Source: Brenneria bubanii | GTDB taxonomy: Bacteria; Pseudomonadota; Gammaproteobacteria; Enterobacterales; Enterobacteriaceae | Direction of reading: 5' to 3' | Length of the DNA: 64,000 nucleotides | NCBI RefSeq assembly: GCF_022378355.1 | Contig: NZ_JAKMAJ010000006.1 | Coordinates: 124,001 to 188,000 of the forward strand | Part shown: positions 52,087 to 61,972 of the stretch, one piece after another | Position numbering within the stretch: the stretch's first letter is position 1 | Layout: the number at the start of each line of letters is the position of its first letter | Program-made: the position numbers and the translations under genes | Notes under the pieces: generated by a model | Seen by the model: the letters and a program-made list of their open reading frames with translations, nothing else | Told to the model about the DNA's origin: nothing | Databases searched by the model: none

Positions 52087-53058
52087 ATGAATCTAGAACA
52101 AATCACATCGTTAACTGCCCAGGATATGACGGCCGTTAATAAGGTAATCATTGAACAACTGAACTCTGATGTCGTTCTCATTAATCAGCTCGGACACTAT
52201 ATTATCAGCGGCGGCGGTAAACGCATCAGACCGATGATTGCGGTGCTCGCGGCAAGGGCGCTGGCTTACGAAGGCGACAAACACGTCACCGTGGCGGCGT
52301 TGATTGAATTTATTCATACCGCCACCTTGTTGCACGATGACGTCGTGGATGAGTCCGATATGCGCCGAGGCAAGGCCACCGCCAACGCCGCTTTTGGTAA
52401 TGCGGCCAGCGTACTGGTCGGCGATTTTATCTATACTCGCGCATTTCAGATGATGACCAGTTTGGAGTCGCTGCGCGTACTGGCGCTGATGTCAGAAGCT
52501 GTTAACGTGATTGCGGAAGGGGAAGTTTTACAGTTGATGAACTGCAACGACCCTAATATCACCGAAGAAAGCTACATGCGGGTGATTTACAGCAAGACCG
52601 CGCGACTGTTTGAGGCGGCGGCTCAGTCATCGGCTATTCTGGCGGGCGCGACGGCAGAACAGGAAAAAGCGTTGCAGGACTATGGCCGTTATCTGGGCAC
52701 CGCTTTTCAGCTTATTGATGATTTACTGGATTACAACGCAGACGGTAAAACGCTGGGTAAAAATACCGGTGACGATCTCAACGAAGGCAAACCAACATTG
52801 CCTCTGCTGCATGCAATGCATCACGGTAATGCCAGCCAGAGCGCCATGATTCGTCAGGCGATAGAAGAAGGCAACGGCCGCCATCTGCTTGACCCGGTGC
52901 TTGCAGCCATGCAGCAATGCGGTTCGCTCGACTACACGCGAAAACGCGCGGAAGAGGAGGCTGATAAAGCGATTGCCGCGCTACGGCCTTTACAGGAAAC
53001 CGTATTTCGCAAGGCGCTTGAAAATCTCGCCCATATTGCGGTACAGCGTGACTTTTAG
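52087..53058 (+). CDS. ispB: Octaprenyl diphosphate synthase
   Basis: A 323-residue trans-prenyltransferase making the ubiquinone-8 / menaquinone-8 side chain. The two aspartate motifs are LLHDDVVDESDMRRG and LIDDLLDYNADG, with GGGKRIRPM near the N-terminus. It is divergent from rplU as in E. coli, and it supplies the pathway served by UbiU/V/T in this window. Confidence 0.97.
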   Translation: MNLEQITSLTAQDMTAVNKVIIEQLNSDVVLINQLGHYIISGGGKRIRPMIAVLAARALAYEGDKHVTVAALIEFIHTATLLHDDVVDESDMRRGKATANAAFGNAASVLVGDFIYTRAFQMMTSLESLRVLALMSEAVNVIAEGEVLQLMNCNDPNITEESYMRVIYSKTARLFEAAAQSSAILAGATAEQEKALQDYGRYLGTAFQLIDDLLDYNADGKTLGKNTGDDLNEGKPTLPLLHAMHHGNASQSAMIRQAIEEGNGRHLLDPVLAAMQQCGSLDYTRKRAEEEADKAIAALRPLQETVFRKALENLAHIAVQRDF

Positions 53059-53089
53059 CAGTGGCCGCCTGTAGCGATGAGATGAATAG

Positions 53090-53467
53090 TTAAGCCGCCC
53101 GTTCATCTGCGGCATCGGCATTATCCAGACGAGAAAGTATAGTGATGATGCCCTCACGCAGTATGCAGCTTACCAGTCGGGATTGTTCACTTTCCGAAAG
53201 CTGATGAAAGATATGTATCCAGGAGGCCAGCAATGCTGGCTCTTTCTTCACCTGATAGTCTGGCGAAGCTCCCTCTTTCATCAAGAGGTGTTCCCTCACT
53301 TCGTCCGGTAAACTGTGAATAGAATACTCGACGCCGCGCCCTTGCACGCCTTTGCGCTTTCGCCGCTCCCAGCCATCATCGCGGGCTCGCTTGTTTAGCC
53401 CTTGCGGGGACTTAGGCAACCCGCCAAGACCAATCAATTCATTGGTGGCAAACCACTCTTTATCCAT
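53090..53467 (-). CDS. Mu-type HTH DNA-binding protein, paralogue 1
   Basis: A 125-residue protein. Residues 1-60 (KEWFATNELIGLGGLPKSPQGLNKRARDDGWERRKRKGVQGRGVEYSIHSLPDEVRE) match the winged HTH found at the N-terminus of Mu transposase and Mu repressor. The C-terminal half lacks any transposase catalytic region; it has a helical segment LASWIHIFHQLSESEQSRLVSCILREGIITIL shared in outline with its paralogue. It is probably a stand-alone regulator derived from a Mu-like phage. It shares a 19-bp upstream element with paralogue 2. Confidence 0.72.
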   Translation of the reverse strand: MDKEWFATNELIGLGGLPKSPQGLNKRARDDGWERRKRKGVQGRGVEYSIHSLPDEVREHLLMKEGASPDYQVKKEPALLASWIHIFHQLSESEQSRLVSCILREGIITILSRLDNADAADERAA

Positions 53468-53567
53468 AATTTTCGCTCCTTTGTTTACCCCCGGCAGAAC
53501 AATGCCGGGCCTTGCTCAGTAAGTTTCCATATAATGGACTAATATTACCTAAACATTTAACGCTTGC

Positions 53568-53586
53568 ACGTTATTAATACGACTAA
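53568..53586. promoter_or_regulatory. 19-bp element upstream of Mu-HTH paralogue 1
   Basis: ACGTTATTAATACGACTAA, about 100 bases before the start of the gene. It is 17 of 19 bases identical to the element upstream of paralogue 2. Confidence 0.5.
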
Positions 53587-53707
53587 AAGACAAAAAATAT
53601 CGCCGGGTTAAAAATCGCTATAAATATCAAGCTGAAACAGACAAGAAAGAATGGGTGCAGGCAGGTGTTACGCCATCGTATCGCTGAAAAAGATGGCTGA
53701 ATATGTT

Positions 53708-54094
53708 TTATTCGGCGCTAGCGGCCGGATTGTTTTTCTCATCAGAAGAGGTAATACCCAACTGGTTCAACGTGGCGGACACGCCAACTCTCAGAATATG
53801 AGAAATAATTTTATCTCTTTCTATTTCAGATAGTTGACTATATATTTGCATCCATACAGCCAACGTGGCTGACTGTTTTTCCGAATACGACGGGGAGTCG
53901 CTCTCAAGCAATAACGACTTTTTTACCGTATCAGGCAGGCTATGAATAGAGTATTCCACGCCCCGTCCCTGAACTCCGCGGCGACGTCGTTTTTCCCAGC
54001 CGTCTTCCCGGGCACGTTTGTTCAGTCCCTGTCTGGATTTAGGAAGCCCACCAACGCCAACCAGCTCATTGGTAGCAAACCACTCTTTTTTCAT
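53708..54094 (-). CDS. Mu-type HTH DNA-binding protein, paralogue 2
   Basis: A 128-residue paralogue of the neighbouring gene: KEWFATNELVGVGGLPKSRQGLNKRAREDGWEKRRRRGVQGRGVEYSIHSLPDTVKK is nearly the same through residue 58. The C-terminal halves have diverged (LAVWMQIYSQLSEIERDKIISHILRVGVSATLNQLG), yet keep the same helix pattern. It is divergent from the Ner-like sfsB. The duplication with preserved reading frames suggests selection, not phage debris. The target sites are unknown. Confidence 0.72.
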   Translation of the reverse strand: MKKEWFATNELVGVGGLPKSRQGLNKRAREDGWEKRRRRGVQGRGVEYSIHSLPDTVKKSLLLESDSPSYSEKQSATLAVWMQIYSQLSEIERDKIISHILRVGVSATLNQLGITSSDEKNNPAASAE

Positions 54095-54227
54095 AGCTTT
54101 TCATCCTGAGAGTGCCATCCCTAACAAAAACGGACTTATTAGGAATAATTTTAAGAAATTAATAGAAAATTGATGCTATATTATTTCCAAATAACCGTGT
54201 CACATTAGCTTGGCATATAACTAACAC

Positions 54228-54246
54228 ACGTTATTTATACCACTAA
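54228..54246. promoter_or_regulatory. 19-bp element upstream of Mu-HTH paralogue 2 and sfsB
   Basis: ACGTTATTTATACCACTAA, in the divergent region between paralogue 2 and sfsB, 36 bases before sfsB. It differs from the 53568 element at two positions. Confidence 0.5.
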
Positions 54247-54281
54247 TACACAGTCGTCTTATAGCAATTAAGGGAAGGATT

Positions 54282-54545
54282 ATGACTCTAAGGAAACATG
54301 ACTGGCATCCCGCAGATATCATTGCCGCCTTGCGCAAAAAAGGCACAACACTGGCGGCGGTGTCCCGTGCGGCGGGGTTAAGCTCATCAACACTGGCTAA
54401 TGCACTTTCACGTCCTTGGCCGAAGGGAGAATGGCTGATAGCGGATGCGCTAAATATCCATCCATCCGAGATCTGGCCCAGCCGATATTATGATCCGGAA
54501 ACCAACGAGCTTATAGACAGAAAAAAGCTGATCCGGCCCCAATGA
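54282..54545 (+). CDS. sfsB: Ner-like DNA-binding regulator SfsB (Nlp)
   Basis: An 87-residue HTH protein of the Mu Ner family: DWHPADIIAALRKKGTTLAAVSRAAGLSSSTLANALSRPWPKGEWLIADALNIHPSEIWPSRY. E. coli SfsB/Nlp also sits downstream of ispB and affects maltose-gene expression. The flanking Mu-HTH genes make a trio of Mu-type regulators at this place. Confidence 0.88.
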   Translation: MTLRKHDWHPADIIAALRKKGTTLAAVSRAAGLSSSTLANALSRPWPKGEWLIADALNIHPSEIWPSRYYDPETNELIDRKKLIRPQ

Positions 54546-54552
54546 TGAAAAA

Positions 54553-54575
54553 AGCCGGAGATGTAATCTCCGGCT
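54553..54575 (-). terminator. Terminator of mdh
   Basis: AGCCGGAGAT-GTA-ATCTCCGGCT, followed on the minus strand by TTTTTTC. It begins eight bases after the end of the convergent sfsB. Confidence 0.85.
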
Positions 54576-54606
54576 CTGATCGATCATAAAGGGGATGAGG
54601 CGCTGA

Positions 54607-55545
54607 TTAGCCTTTGATGAAGGCTTCACCTAGCTCGATATCCTGATTCAGCGTGTCCAACATATTTTTGAGCGCTTCTTGTTCAAATACGCTCAGCGCG
54701 CCGATATCTTTACGTTCTACAATGCCGTTTTTACCTAACAGCACCGGTTGCGCAAAAAATCGGGCATATTCACCATCACTTTCAACATAGGCGCATTCGA
54801 CGACATCGTTATCGCCCAGCAGGGCGCGCGTTAATGCCAAGCCAAATTGCGCGGCGGCCTGTCCCATCGATAAGGTTGCCGATCCGCCGCCGGCCTTCGC
54901 TTCCACCACCTCCGTACCCGCATTTTGGATACGTTTTGTCAAATCGGCGACCTCTTGATCGCTGAAGCTGACGCCAGGGACCTGTGACAGTAATGGCAGA
55001 ATAGTTACGCCTGAATGCCCACCGATAACCGGCACGTTAATACCTTCAGGCTGTTTGTCTTTAAGCTCGGCAACGAAGGTATTGGAGCGAATAATATCCA
55101 GCGTGGTTACGCCAAACAGTTTGTTTTTATCGTAAACACCTGCTTTCTTAAGCACTTCAGCGGCAATAGCGACGGTCGTATTGACCGGGTTGGTAATAAT
55201 ACCGATACAGGCTTTTGGACAGGTATTGGCAATTTGTTCAACCAGATTGCGCACGATACCCGCATTTACATTGAACAAATCGGAGCGATCCATTCCCGGC
55301 TTACGGGCCACGCCGGCCGAAATCAGCACGATATCCGCGCCAACCAGGGCAGGCGTTGCATCGGTGCCACAATAACCTTTGGTTTTTACTGAGGTAGGAA
55401 TATGGCTCAGATCAACCGCCACACCCGGTGTTACCGGCGCGATGTCATAAAGAGACAGCTCTGAACCAGAAGGAAGCTGGGTTTTGAGGAGAAGAGCAAG
55501 GGCCTGACCAATACCGCCGGCTGCTCCAAGAACTGCAACTTTCAT
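54607..55545 (-). CDS. mdh: Malate dehydrogenase
   Basis: A 312-residue NAD-dependent TCA-cycle enzyme, same length as E. coli. The Rossmann start is [21 protein letters not shown], substrate Arg residues are in [13 protein letters not shown], and the catalytic His is in [18 protein letters not shown]. It is divergent from argR, as in E. coli. Confidence 0.98.
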   Translation of the reverse strand: MKVAVLGAAGGIGQALALLLKTQLPSGSELSLYDIAPVTPGVAVDLSHIPTSVKTKGYCGTDATPALVGADIVLISAGVARKPGMDRSDLFNVNAGIVRNLVEQIANTCPKACIGIITNPVNTTVAIAAEVLKKAGVYDKNKLFGVTTLDIIRSNTFVAELKDKQPEGINVPVIGGHSGVTILPLLSQVPGVSFSDQEVADLTKRIQNAGTEVVEAKAGGGSATLSMGQAAAQFGLALTRALLGDNDVVECAYVESDGEYARFFAQPVLLGKNGIVERKDIGALSVFEQEALKNMLDTLNQDIELGEAFIKG

Positions 55546-56002
55546 CCTAAACTCCTTATTATCTTATCGTAAAGTACAAAATGCCGTGAATTCGTTTAAT
55601 AATAGAATTGACGCAAGAGAAAAAATAAAGCGTATTCACTTACCGCCAGTAGAGATGACTTAAAGGCAGGAAATACTCTATGTCTATAATAATAAACCAT
55701 AAGCGGCTATTAATTAGAAAGGTAAGTAAAGTTAGTGGGCTTCGGGTTCATAGCCTGACTCTCATTTATAATTAGCCAACCAGAGAGCGCCGAGACATTC
55801 ATCAACATTATATAAATAACATCATTTTTATAACATTTAATTCACTTTTATGTGATTTATGACTCATTTTTTCAGACATAATGGCTTATGGCATTTTTTA
55901 AAACCAAAATAATAGCTGGCGATAATATAAGCATTATAGTTGCATAGAAATTCACTAATCTGCATAATAATAAACTAAATAAATCAATAAAGACGGTGCA
56001 GA
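55546..56002. promoter_or_regulatory. mdh-argR divergent control region, with ARG boxes
   Basis: 457 AT-rich bases without a gene. Two ARG-box-like sequences precede argR: TTGCATAGAAATTCAC at about 55940-55955 and TGCATAATAATAAA at about 55961-55974. They start 20 bases apart, close to the helical spacing of natural ArgR operators, and suggest autoregulation. Confidence 0.5.
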
Positions 56003-56473
56003 ATGCGTAATTCGACAAAACAAGAAGACTTAGTCAGAGCGTTCAAAGCGCTGCTGAAAGAAGAAAAATTCAGCTCGCAAAGTGAAATTGTGCAAGCGCT
56101 GCAGGACGAAGGATTTGAAAACATCAATCAGTCCAAAGTGTCGCGTATGCTGACCAAGTTTGGCGCCGTACGTACGCGCAATGCAAAAATGGAAATGGTC
56201 TACTGTCTGCCGGCAGAACTCGGCGTGCCGACCACGACCAGTCCGCTCAAAAATCTGGTGCTGGATGTCGACTTCAATGATGCCGTGGTGGTTATCCACA
56301 CCAGCCCTGGCGCGGCTCAGCTGATTGCCCGCATGCTTGACTCGCTGGGCAAATCGGAAGGCATACTGGGCACCATTGCCGGCGACGACACCATTTTCAC
56401 CACCCCCGCCAGAGCATTCAGCGTCAAACAGCTCTATGAAGCGATTCTGGTTCTGTTTGAACAAGAGCTTTAG
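56003..56473 (+). CDS. argR: Arginine repressor
   Basis: A 156-residue hexameric repressor, same length as E. coli. The N-terminal winged HTH is [37 protein letters not shown], and the C-terminal arginine-binding domain includes [18 protein letters not shown] and [10 protein letters not shown]. It controls arginine biosynthesis and assists XerCD recombination at cer sites. Confidence 0.98.
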   Translation: MRNSTKQEDLVRAFKALLKEEKFSSQSEIVQALQDEGFENINQSKVSRMLTKFGAVRTRNAKMEMVYCLPAELGVPTTTSPLKNLVLDVDFNDAVVVIHTSPGAAQLIARMLDSLGKSEGILGTIAGDDTIFTTPARAFSVKQLYEAILVLFEQEL

Positions 56474-56538
56474 CGCCAGAGCCGACGATGACGCATTGCC
56501 CGCATCGACCTGCGCCGTCAATTCACCAGTAATCCGAA

Positions 56539-57570
56539 CTACTGGTGATTGGCTCTTTCGATCGCCGGCAACTCAGCCAGTGGCCAGCGTGGGCGCACCG
56601 TTACGCTAAGATCCGGCGATTCTCCCTGCTGCAGACGAATGGATCCCGCGTAGGCAATCATCGCGCCATTATCGGTACAAAACTCAGGACGCGCATAAAA
56701 TACAGCGCCTCCCCGCTTTGTCATCATTTCGCCCAGACGCTGGCGCAGCGTGCGGTTAGCGCTTACTCCCCCCGCCATCGCCAGCCTTTTAAAACCGGTT
56801 TCATCCAGCGCACGACGACATTTAATCGCCAAGGTATCCACCACCGCGTCCTCGAATGCTCGAGCAATGTCTGCACGGGTTTGATCGTCACCACCGTTGT
56901 TGCGGATCGTATTCGCGGCGAAGGTTTTCAGCCCGGAGAAGCTGAAATCCAGCCCCGGACGATCGGTCATGGGCCGCGGGAAGGTAAATCGCGTCGCATC
57001 GCCGGCCTGCGCCATTTTCGACAGTATCGGACCGCCAGGATAATCCAGCCCCAACAGCTTTGCCGTTTTATCGAATGCTTCGCCAGCCGCATCGTCAATC
57101 GATTCGCCAAGCAACCGGTACTCGCCAATGCCGGTAACGCTGATTAACTGGGTATGACCGCCAGAAACCAGCAGCGCGACGAAAGGAAATTCAGGAGGAT
57201 TATCTTCCAGCATCGGCGCCAGCAGATGCCCTTCCATGTGGTGCACCGCAACAGCCGGAACATTCCAGGCGAACGCCAACGCACGACCGACCGTCGCCCC
57301 GACCAGCAAGGCTCCCACCAAGCCTGGACCTGATGTATAGGCAACGCCGTCAATATCGTCGGCTTTCAAGTCGGCTTCACGCAGTGCTGCCTGGATCAAC
57401 GGCACGGTTTTACGCACGTGATCGCGAGAAGCCAGCTCGGGAACGACACCACCATAATCGGCATGGAGCTTTATCTGACTGTATAACTGATTAGCGACCA
57501 AACCGGCCTGAGTGTCATAAATGGCAATTCCGGTCTCATCACAGGATGTTTCGATACCCAATACGCGCAT
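56539..57570 (-). CDS. tsaD: tRNA N6-threonylcarbamoyladenosine synthase subunit TsaD
   Basis: A 343-residue ASKHA-fold enzyme completing the t6A37 modification. [19 protein letters not shown] is the family start; metal ligands are in [13 protein letters not shown], and [11 protein letters not shown] and [10 protein letters not shown] are conserved. The ATG at 57570 is right; the open frame continues to 57756 without similarity. Divergent from rpsU, its usual neighbour. Confidence 0.97.
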   Translation of the reverse strand: MRVLGIETSCDETGIAIYDTQAGLVANQLYSQIKLHADYGGVVPELASRDHVRKTVPLIQAALREADLKADDIDGVAYTSGPGLVGALLVGATVGRALAFAWNVPAVAVHHMEGHLLAPMLEDNPPEFPFVALLVSGGHTQLISVTGIGEYRLLGESIDDAAGEAFDKTAKLLGLDYPGGPILSKMAQAGDATRFTFPRPMTDRPGLDFSFSGLKTFAANTIRNNGGDDQTRADIARAFEDAVVDTLAIKCRRALDETGFKRLAMAGGVSANRTLRQRLGEMMTKRGGAVFYARPEFCTDNGAMIAYAGSIRLQQGESPDLSVTVRPRWPLAELPAIERANHQ

Positions 57571-57699
57571 TGCGGTTCCTACTTTTATTACGGTACAAGA
57601 TTTGGCTGAATGCAGCTTGCTTCGTGCGGTAGATAGTCTACCATAAGCGCCTCGGTTTCTGCGCTGGCGGAGATTGGATGTTTTATGATCGCCCAGCCC

Positions 57700-57729
57700 T
57701 TTACAAGGGCGACCTGTTTGCAGTAGAAT
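57700..57729 (+). promoter_or_regulatory. rpsU-dnaG-rpoD promoter
   Basis: TTTACA (57700-57705), an 18-base spacer, and TAGAAT (57724-57729), about 65 bases before rpsU. Confidence 0.55.
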
Positions 57730-57784
57730 TCCGCACCATTTTGAAAAGGCTGGCACAAGGCCAGCGGCAAACCGAATTTATTGA

Positions 57785-58012
<228 letters not shown>

Positions 58013-58070
58013 TTTTCAGGAGGTTTTCCTCCACCGCGTGATTAATCCGCAGACTTAGTAGTTGCATACG

Positions 58071-58104
58071 AAGGCCGTGCTTTCCGAAAGGAATGCGCGG
58101 CTTG
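58071..58104 (+). terminator. Attenuator (T1-like) between rpsU and dnaG
   Basis: AAGGCCGTGCTTTCC-GAAA-GGAATGCGCGGCTT forms a long imperfect stem, with a GTCGTTT tail. It is placed like the E. coli T1 that reduces dnaG expression relative to rpsU. A smaller GGAGG-TTTT-CCTCC stem precedes it at 58019-58032. Confidence 0.55.
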
Positions 58105-58131
58105 CTGTCGTTTATAAGCTGTCGTTTATAA
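58104..58131. repeat. 14-bp tandem duplication before dnaG
   Basis: GCTGTCGTTTATAA occurs twice in direct succession at 58104-58117 and 58118-58131, just after the attenuator stem and 20 bases before the dnaG start. Confidence 0.85.
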
Positions 58132-58150
58132 GTATAAGAAACAGGGGCTT

Positions 58151-59905
58151 ATGGCTGGACGAATTCCACGCGTATTTATTAATGACCTGCTGGCTCGCAC
58201 CGACATCGTCGATCTCATCGATGCGCGTGTCAAACTGAAGAAGCAGGGTAAAAATCATCATGCGTGCTGCCCGTTCCACCACGAAAAAACCCCCTCATTC
58301 ACCGTAAACGGCGACAAGCAGTTCTATCATTGTTTTGGTTGTGGCGCTCATGGCAACGCCATCGACTTTTTAATGAATTATGACCGACTCGAATTTGTTG
58401 AAAGCATTGAAGAATTGGCCGCTATTTATGGTCTTGAAGTCCCATATGAAACCGGCACCGGCCCCACTCAGCTTGAGCGTCATCAACGGCAAAGTCTGTA
58501 TGAACTGATGGGGCAACTGAGCGCCTTCTATCAGCAGACGCTGAGTCAGTCTGTCGGTACGCCGGCGTTGCATTACCTGCAACAGCGCGGACTGAGCGCC
58601 GAAGTGATTAATCACTTTGCTATTGGCTTCGCGCCTGCCGGCTGGGATAACGCCTTAAAACGTTTCGGTCGCAATAACGATGATCGCAGCACGTTGAACG
58701 ATGCCGGCATGTTGGTGACTAACGATCAGGGACGTACATACGATCGTTTTCGCGAACGCGTCATGTTTCCCATCAGGGACAAGCGCGGACGCGTGATAGC
58801 CTTTGGCGGACGGGTATTGGGCGATGGCGTGCCGAAGTATCTGAATTCGCCGGAAACTGAGATTTTTCATAAAGGCCGCCAGCTTTATGGCCTCTACGAA
58901 GCACAGCAGAACCATCCCGAACTGAAACGGTTGCTGGTGGTAGAAGGGTATATGGATGTGGTTGCCCTGGCACAGTTCGGTATTGATTATGCCGTTGCGT
59001 CGTTGGGAACATCCACTACGGCCGATCATATTCAGTTGCTCTTTCGCGCCACCGACCAGGTCGTCTGCTGTTATGACGGCGATCGCGCAGGGCGAGAAGC
59101 GGCATGGCGGGCGTTGGAAACGGCGCTGCCTTATTTAAACGATGGTCGGCAGTTACGCTTTATGTTTTTACCGGATGGCGAAGACCCCGATACGCTGGTT
59201 CGTAAAATAGGCAAGGAAAGCTTTGAACAGCGGATGGAACAGGCTTTACCGCTCTCACAGTTCCTGTTTGAAACCTTGCAACAGCAGGTAGACATGAGTT
59301 CGCCCGACGGTCGGACGAAACTTAGCACACTGGCCCTGCCCTTGATTGGTCAGGTTCCAGGTGAAACTTTACGCTTATATTTACGTCAGCAGTTGGGTAA
59401 CAAACTTGGGATTCTGGATGACAGTCAGTTAGACCGGCTGTTGCCAAAAGTGGCTGAACATGCTCAACCCTACCAGCCGCCCCAGCTAAAAGTCACAACT
59501 ATGCGTATACTTATAGGGCTATTAGTTCAGAATCCAAGGCTTTCAGCGGAAGTTCCCGAACTGGCGCTGGAAGGAATAGAAGAGAGCAAAGTGGCTGGTT
59601 TGAGCCTGTTTCAGGACCTGGTGAAGACCTGTAACGCCAGCCCTGGAATGAATATGGGTTTGCTGCTTGAGAAATATAGAGACAGTAAATACCGGAAGCA
59701 GCTTGAAACAATGGCTTCCTGGAACCATATGATTGAGGAAGATGAACTGGACGACAAGTTCAGGATCAGCCTGGCGGAGCTCTACGACCAACTGTTGAAA
59801 CAGCGTCAGGAAACACTAATCGCTCGTGAGAGAACGCATGGGCTCAACGCCAAAGAGAAAAAAGAGCTTTGGTCACTGCAACTGGCTTTAACCAGAAAAA
59901 ACTGA
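58151..59905 (+). CDS. dnaG: DNA primase
   Basis: A 584-residue replication primase. The zinc-binding domain is CPFHHEKTPSF...FYHCFGCG, the TOPRIM core is LLVVEGYMDVVALAQFG and CYDGDRAGREAAWRAL, and a C-terminal DnaB-binding helical domain follows. It lies between rpsU and rpoD. Confidence 0.98.
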   Translation: MAGRIPRVFINDLLARTDIVDLIDARVKLKKQGKNHHACCPFHHEKTPSFTVNGDKQFYHCFGCGAHGNAIDFLMNYDRLEFVESIEELAAIYGLEVPYETGTGPTQLERHQRQSLYELMGQLSAFYQQTLSQSVGTPALHYLQQRGLSAEVINHFAIGFAPAGWDNALKRFGRNNDDRSTLNDAGMLVTNDQGRTYDRFRERVMFPIRDKRGRVIAFGGRVLGDGVPKYLNSPETEIFHKGRQLYGLYEAQQNHPELKRLLVVEGYMDVVALAQFGIDYAVASLGTSTTADHIQLLFRATDQVVCCYDGDRAGREAAWRALETALPYLNDGRQLRFMFLPDGEDPDTLVRKIGKESFEQRMEQALPLSQFLFETLQQQVDMSSPDGRTKLSTLALPLIGQVPGETLRLYLRQQLGNKLGILDDSQLDRLLPKVAEHAQPYQPPQLKVTTMRILIGLLVQNPRLSAEVPELALEGIEESKVAGLSLFQDLVKTCNASPGMNMGLLLEKYRDSKYRKQLETMASWNHMIEEDELDDKFRISLAELYDQLLKQRQETLIARERTHGLNAKEKKELWSLQLALTRKN

Positions 59906-60060
59906 TTACCGAGGCTTAATTGCCGATAAATAGCAAGGTAGAACCTTGCCAAGAGCCGCTACAGGGTCCGCGGCGATTAGAAAAAAAGCCCTAATGTTAT
60001 TGTTGGCGAATGACGCCGACCAACACCAACCCAAATACTCTGAAGTGTGGATACCGTCTT

Positions 60061-61893
60061 ATGGAGCAAAACCCGCAGTCACAGCTAAAGCTACTTGTCA
60101 CCCGTGGTAAGGAGCAAGGCTACCTGACCTATGCTGAGGTCAATGACCATCTGCCGGAAGATATCATCGACTCCGACCAGATCGAAGACATCATCCAGAT
60201 GATTAATGATATGGGCATCCAGGTGATGGAAGAAGCACCTGATGCCGACGATCTGTTGCTGGCAGAAAATACTAACGACGCGGATGAAGATGCAGCAGAA
60301 GCTGCTGCCCAAGTGTTATCCAGCGTTGAATCGGAGATTGGCCGTACGACCGATCCGGTTCGTATGTACATGCGTGAAATGGGTACCGTTGAGTTGCTGA
60401 CGCGTGAAGGCGAGATCGATATCGCCAAACGCATCGAAGACGGCATCAACCAGGTTCAGTGTTCCGTTGCCGAGTATCCGGAAGCGATAACTTATCTACT
60501 GGAGCAATACGATCGCGTCGAAGCGGGCGAAAGCCGTTTGTCCGATTTGATTACCGGATTCGTCGATCCTAACGCGGAAGAAGACATCGCGCCGACAGCC
60601 ACTCACGTTGGCTCGGAGCTCTCCAGTGAAGAGCGTGAAGATGACGACGATGACGACGATGACGATGACGACGACGATAACAGCATCGATCCTGAATTGG
60701 CGCGTCAGAAATTCTCTGAATTGCGTGAACAATACGAAACCACGCGTCTGGTCATTAAGGCCAACGGTCGTAGCCACGCCAAATCAGCACAAGAAATTCT
60801 GAATCTGTCCGAAGTCTTCAAACAGTTCCGTCTGGTGCCGAAACAGTTTGATTTCCTGGTCAACAGTATGCGTTCAATGATGGATCGCGTACGTACCCAG
60901 GAACGTCTGATCATGAAGCTGTGCGTTGAACAGTGCAAAATGCCGAAGAAAAACTTCGTCACGTTGTTCTCCGGCAATGAAACCAATGACTCCTGGTTTG
61001 TTGCGGCAATCGCGATGGCCAAGCCCTGGTCTGAAAAACTGAACGTCGTGGCAGATGACGTGAAACGCAGCCTGCAAAAACTGCATCAGATTGAAGAAGA
61101 AACCGGTTTGACCATTGAACAGGTTAAAGATATCAACCGTCGCATGTCGATCGGTGAAGCGAAAGCCCGCCGCGCGAAAAAAGAGATGGTTGAAGCAAAC
61201 TTACGTCTCGTTATTTCCATCGCCAAGAAATACACCAATCGTGGTTTGCAGTTCCTTGACCTGATTCAGGAAGGTAACATTGGTCTGATGAAAGCCGTGG
61301 ACAAATTTGAATATCGCCGCGGTTATAAATTCTCAACCTATGCAACCTGGTGGATCCGTCAGGCCATTACCCGTTCCATCGCCGATCAGGCTCGCACCAT
61401 CCGTATTCCGGTACACATGATTGAAACCATCAACAAACTCAATCGCATTTCCCGCCAGATGTTGCAGGAAATGGGGCGTGAACCCACGCCGGAAGAACTG
61501 GCCGAACGTATGCTGATGCCGGAAGATAAAATCCGCAAAGTGCTGAAAATCGCCAAAGAGCCGATTTCGATGGAAACGCCGATTGGTGATGATGAAGATT
61601 CGCATCTGGGCGACTTTATCGAAGACACGACGCTGGAGCTGCCGCTCGATTCCGCAACATCGGAAAGCCTGCGTTCAGCGACGCACGATGTGTTGGCCGG
61701 TCTGACCGCGCGTGAAGCGAAAGTACTGCGCATGCGCTTTGGTATTGATATGAATACCGACCACACGCTGGAAGAAGTCGGAAAGCAGTTTGATGTTACC
61801 CGTGAACGTATTCGTCAGATCGAAGCGAAAGCGTTGCGTAAACTGCGTCACCCAAGCCGCTCGGAAGTGCTGCGCAGCTTCCTGGATGATTAA
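60061..61893 (+). CDS. rpoD: RNA polymerase sigma-70 factor RpoD
   Basis: A 610-residue housekeeping sigma factor. Region 1.1 begins [35 protein letters not shown], and region 1.2 contains [12 protein letters not shown] non-conserved region with 13 consecutive Asp codons follows (60640-60678). Region 2.3-2.4 is [29 protein letters not shown], and region 4.2 is [23 protein letters not shown]. The ATG at 60061 is the family start; the one at 60010 is an extension. Confidence 0.98.
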   Translation: MEQNPQSQLKLLVTRGKEQGYLTYAEVNDHLPEDIIDSDQIEDIIQMINDMGIQVMEEAPDADDLLLAENTNDADEDAAEAAAQVLSSVESEIGRTTDPVRMYMREMGTVELLTREGEIDIAKRIEDGINQVQCSVAEYPEAITYLLEQYDRVEAGESRLSDLITGFVDPNAEEDIAPTATHVGSELSSEEREDDDDDDDDDDDDDNSIDPELARQKFSELREQYETTRLVIKANGRSHAKSAQEILNLSEVFKQFRLVPKQFDFLVNSMRSMMDRVRTQERLIMKLCVEQCKMPKKNFVTLFSGNETNDSWFVAAIAMAKPWSEKLNVVADDVKRSLQKLHQIEEETGLTIEQVKDINRRMSIGEAKARRAKKEMVEANLRLVISIAKKYTNRGLQFLDLIQEGNIGLMKAVDKFEYRRGYKFSTYATWWIRQAITRSIADQARTIRIPVHMIETINKLNRISRQMLQEMGREPTPEELAERMLMPEDKIRKVLKIAKEPISMETPIGDDEDSHLGDFIEDTTLELPLDSATSESLRSATHDVLAGLTAREAKVLRMRFGIDMNTDHTLEEVGKQFDVTRERIRQIEAKALRKLRHPSRSEVLRSFLDD

Positions 61894-61928
61894 TCTTTTT
61901 TTCCATGATTAAGCTCTCGCTGAAAAAA

Positions 61929-61952
61929 CCCCGGAATGCCGGGGTTTTTTTT
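61929..61952 (+). terminator. Terminator of the rpsU-dnaG-rpoD operon
   Basis: CCCCGG-AATG-CCGGGG with eight T after it. The A run on the other side lets it also serve the convergent mug gene. Confidence 0.9.
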
Positions 61953-61972
61953 ACCAATGGACGTCATTGCGC

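Noticed and set aside
55851-55866. TGTGATTTATGACTCA upstream of mdh as a CRP site
   Set aside because: Only the left half matches; the right half (ACTCA) does not fit TCACA.
57588-57770. 60-codon minus-strand frame between tsaD and rpsU
   Set aside because: It lies in the divergent promoter region, overlaps the rpsU promoter, and has no recognisable features.
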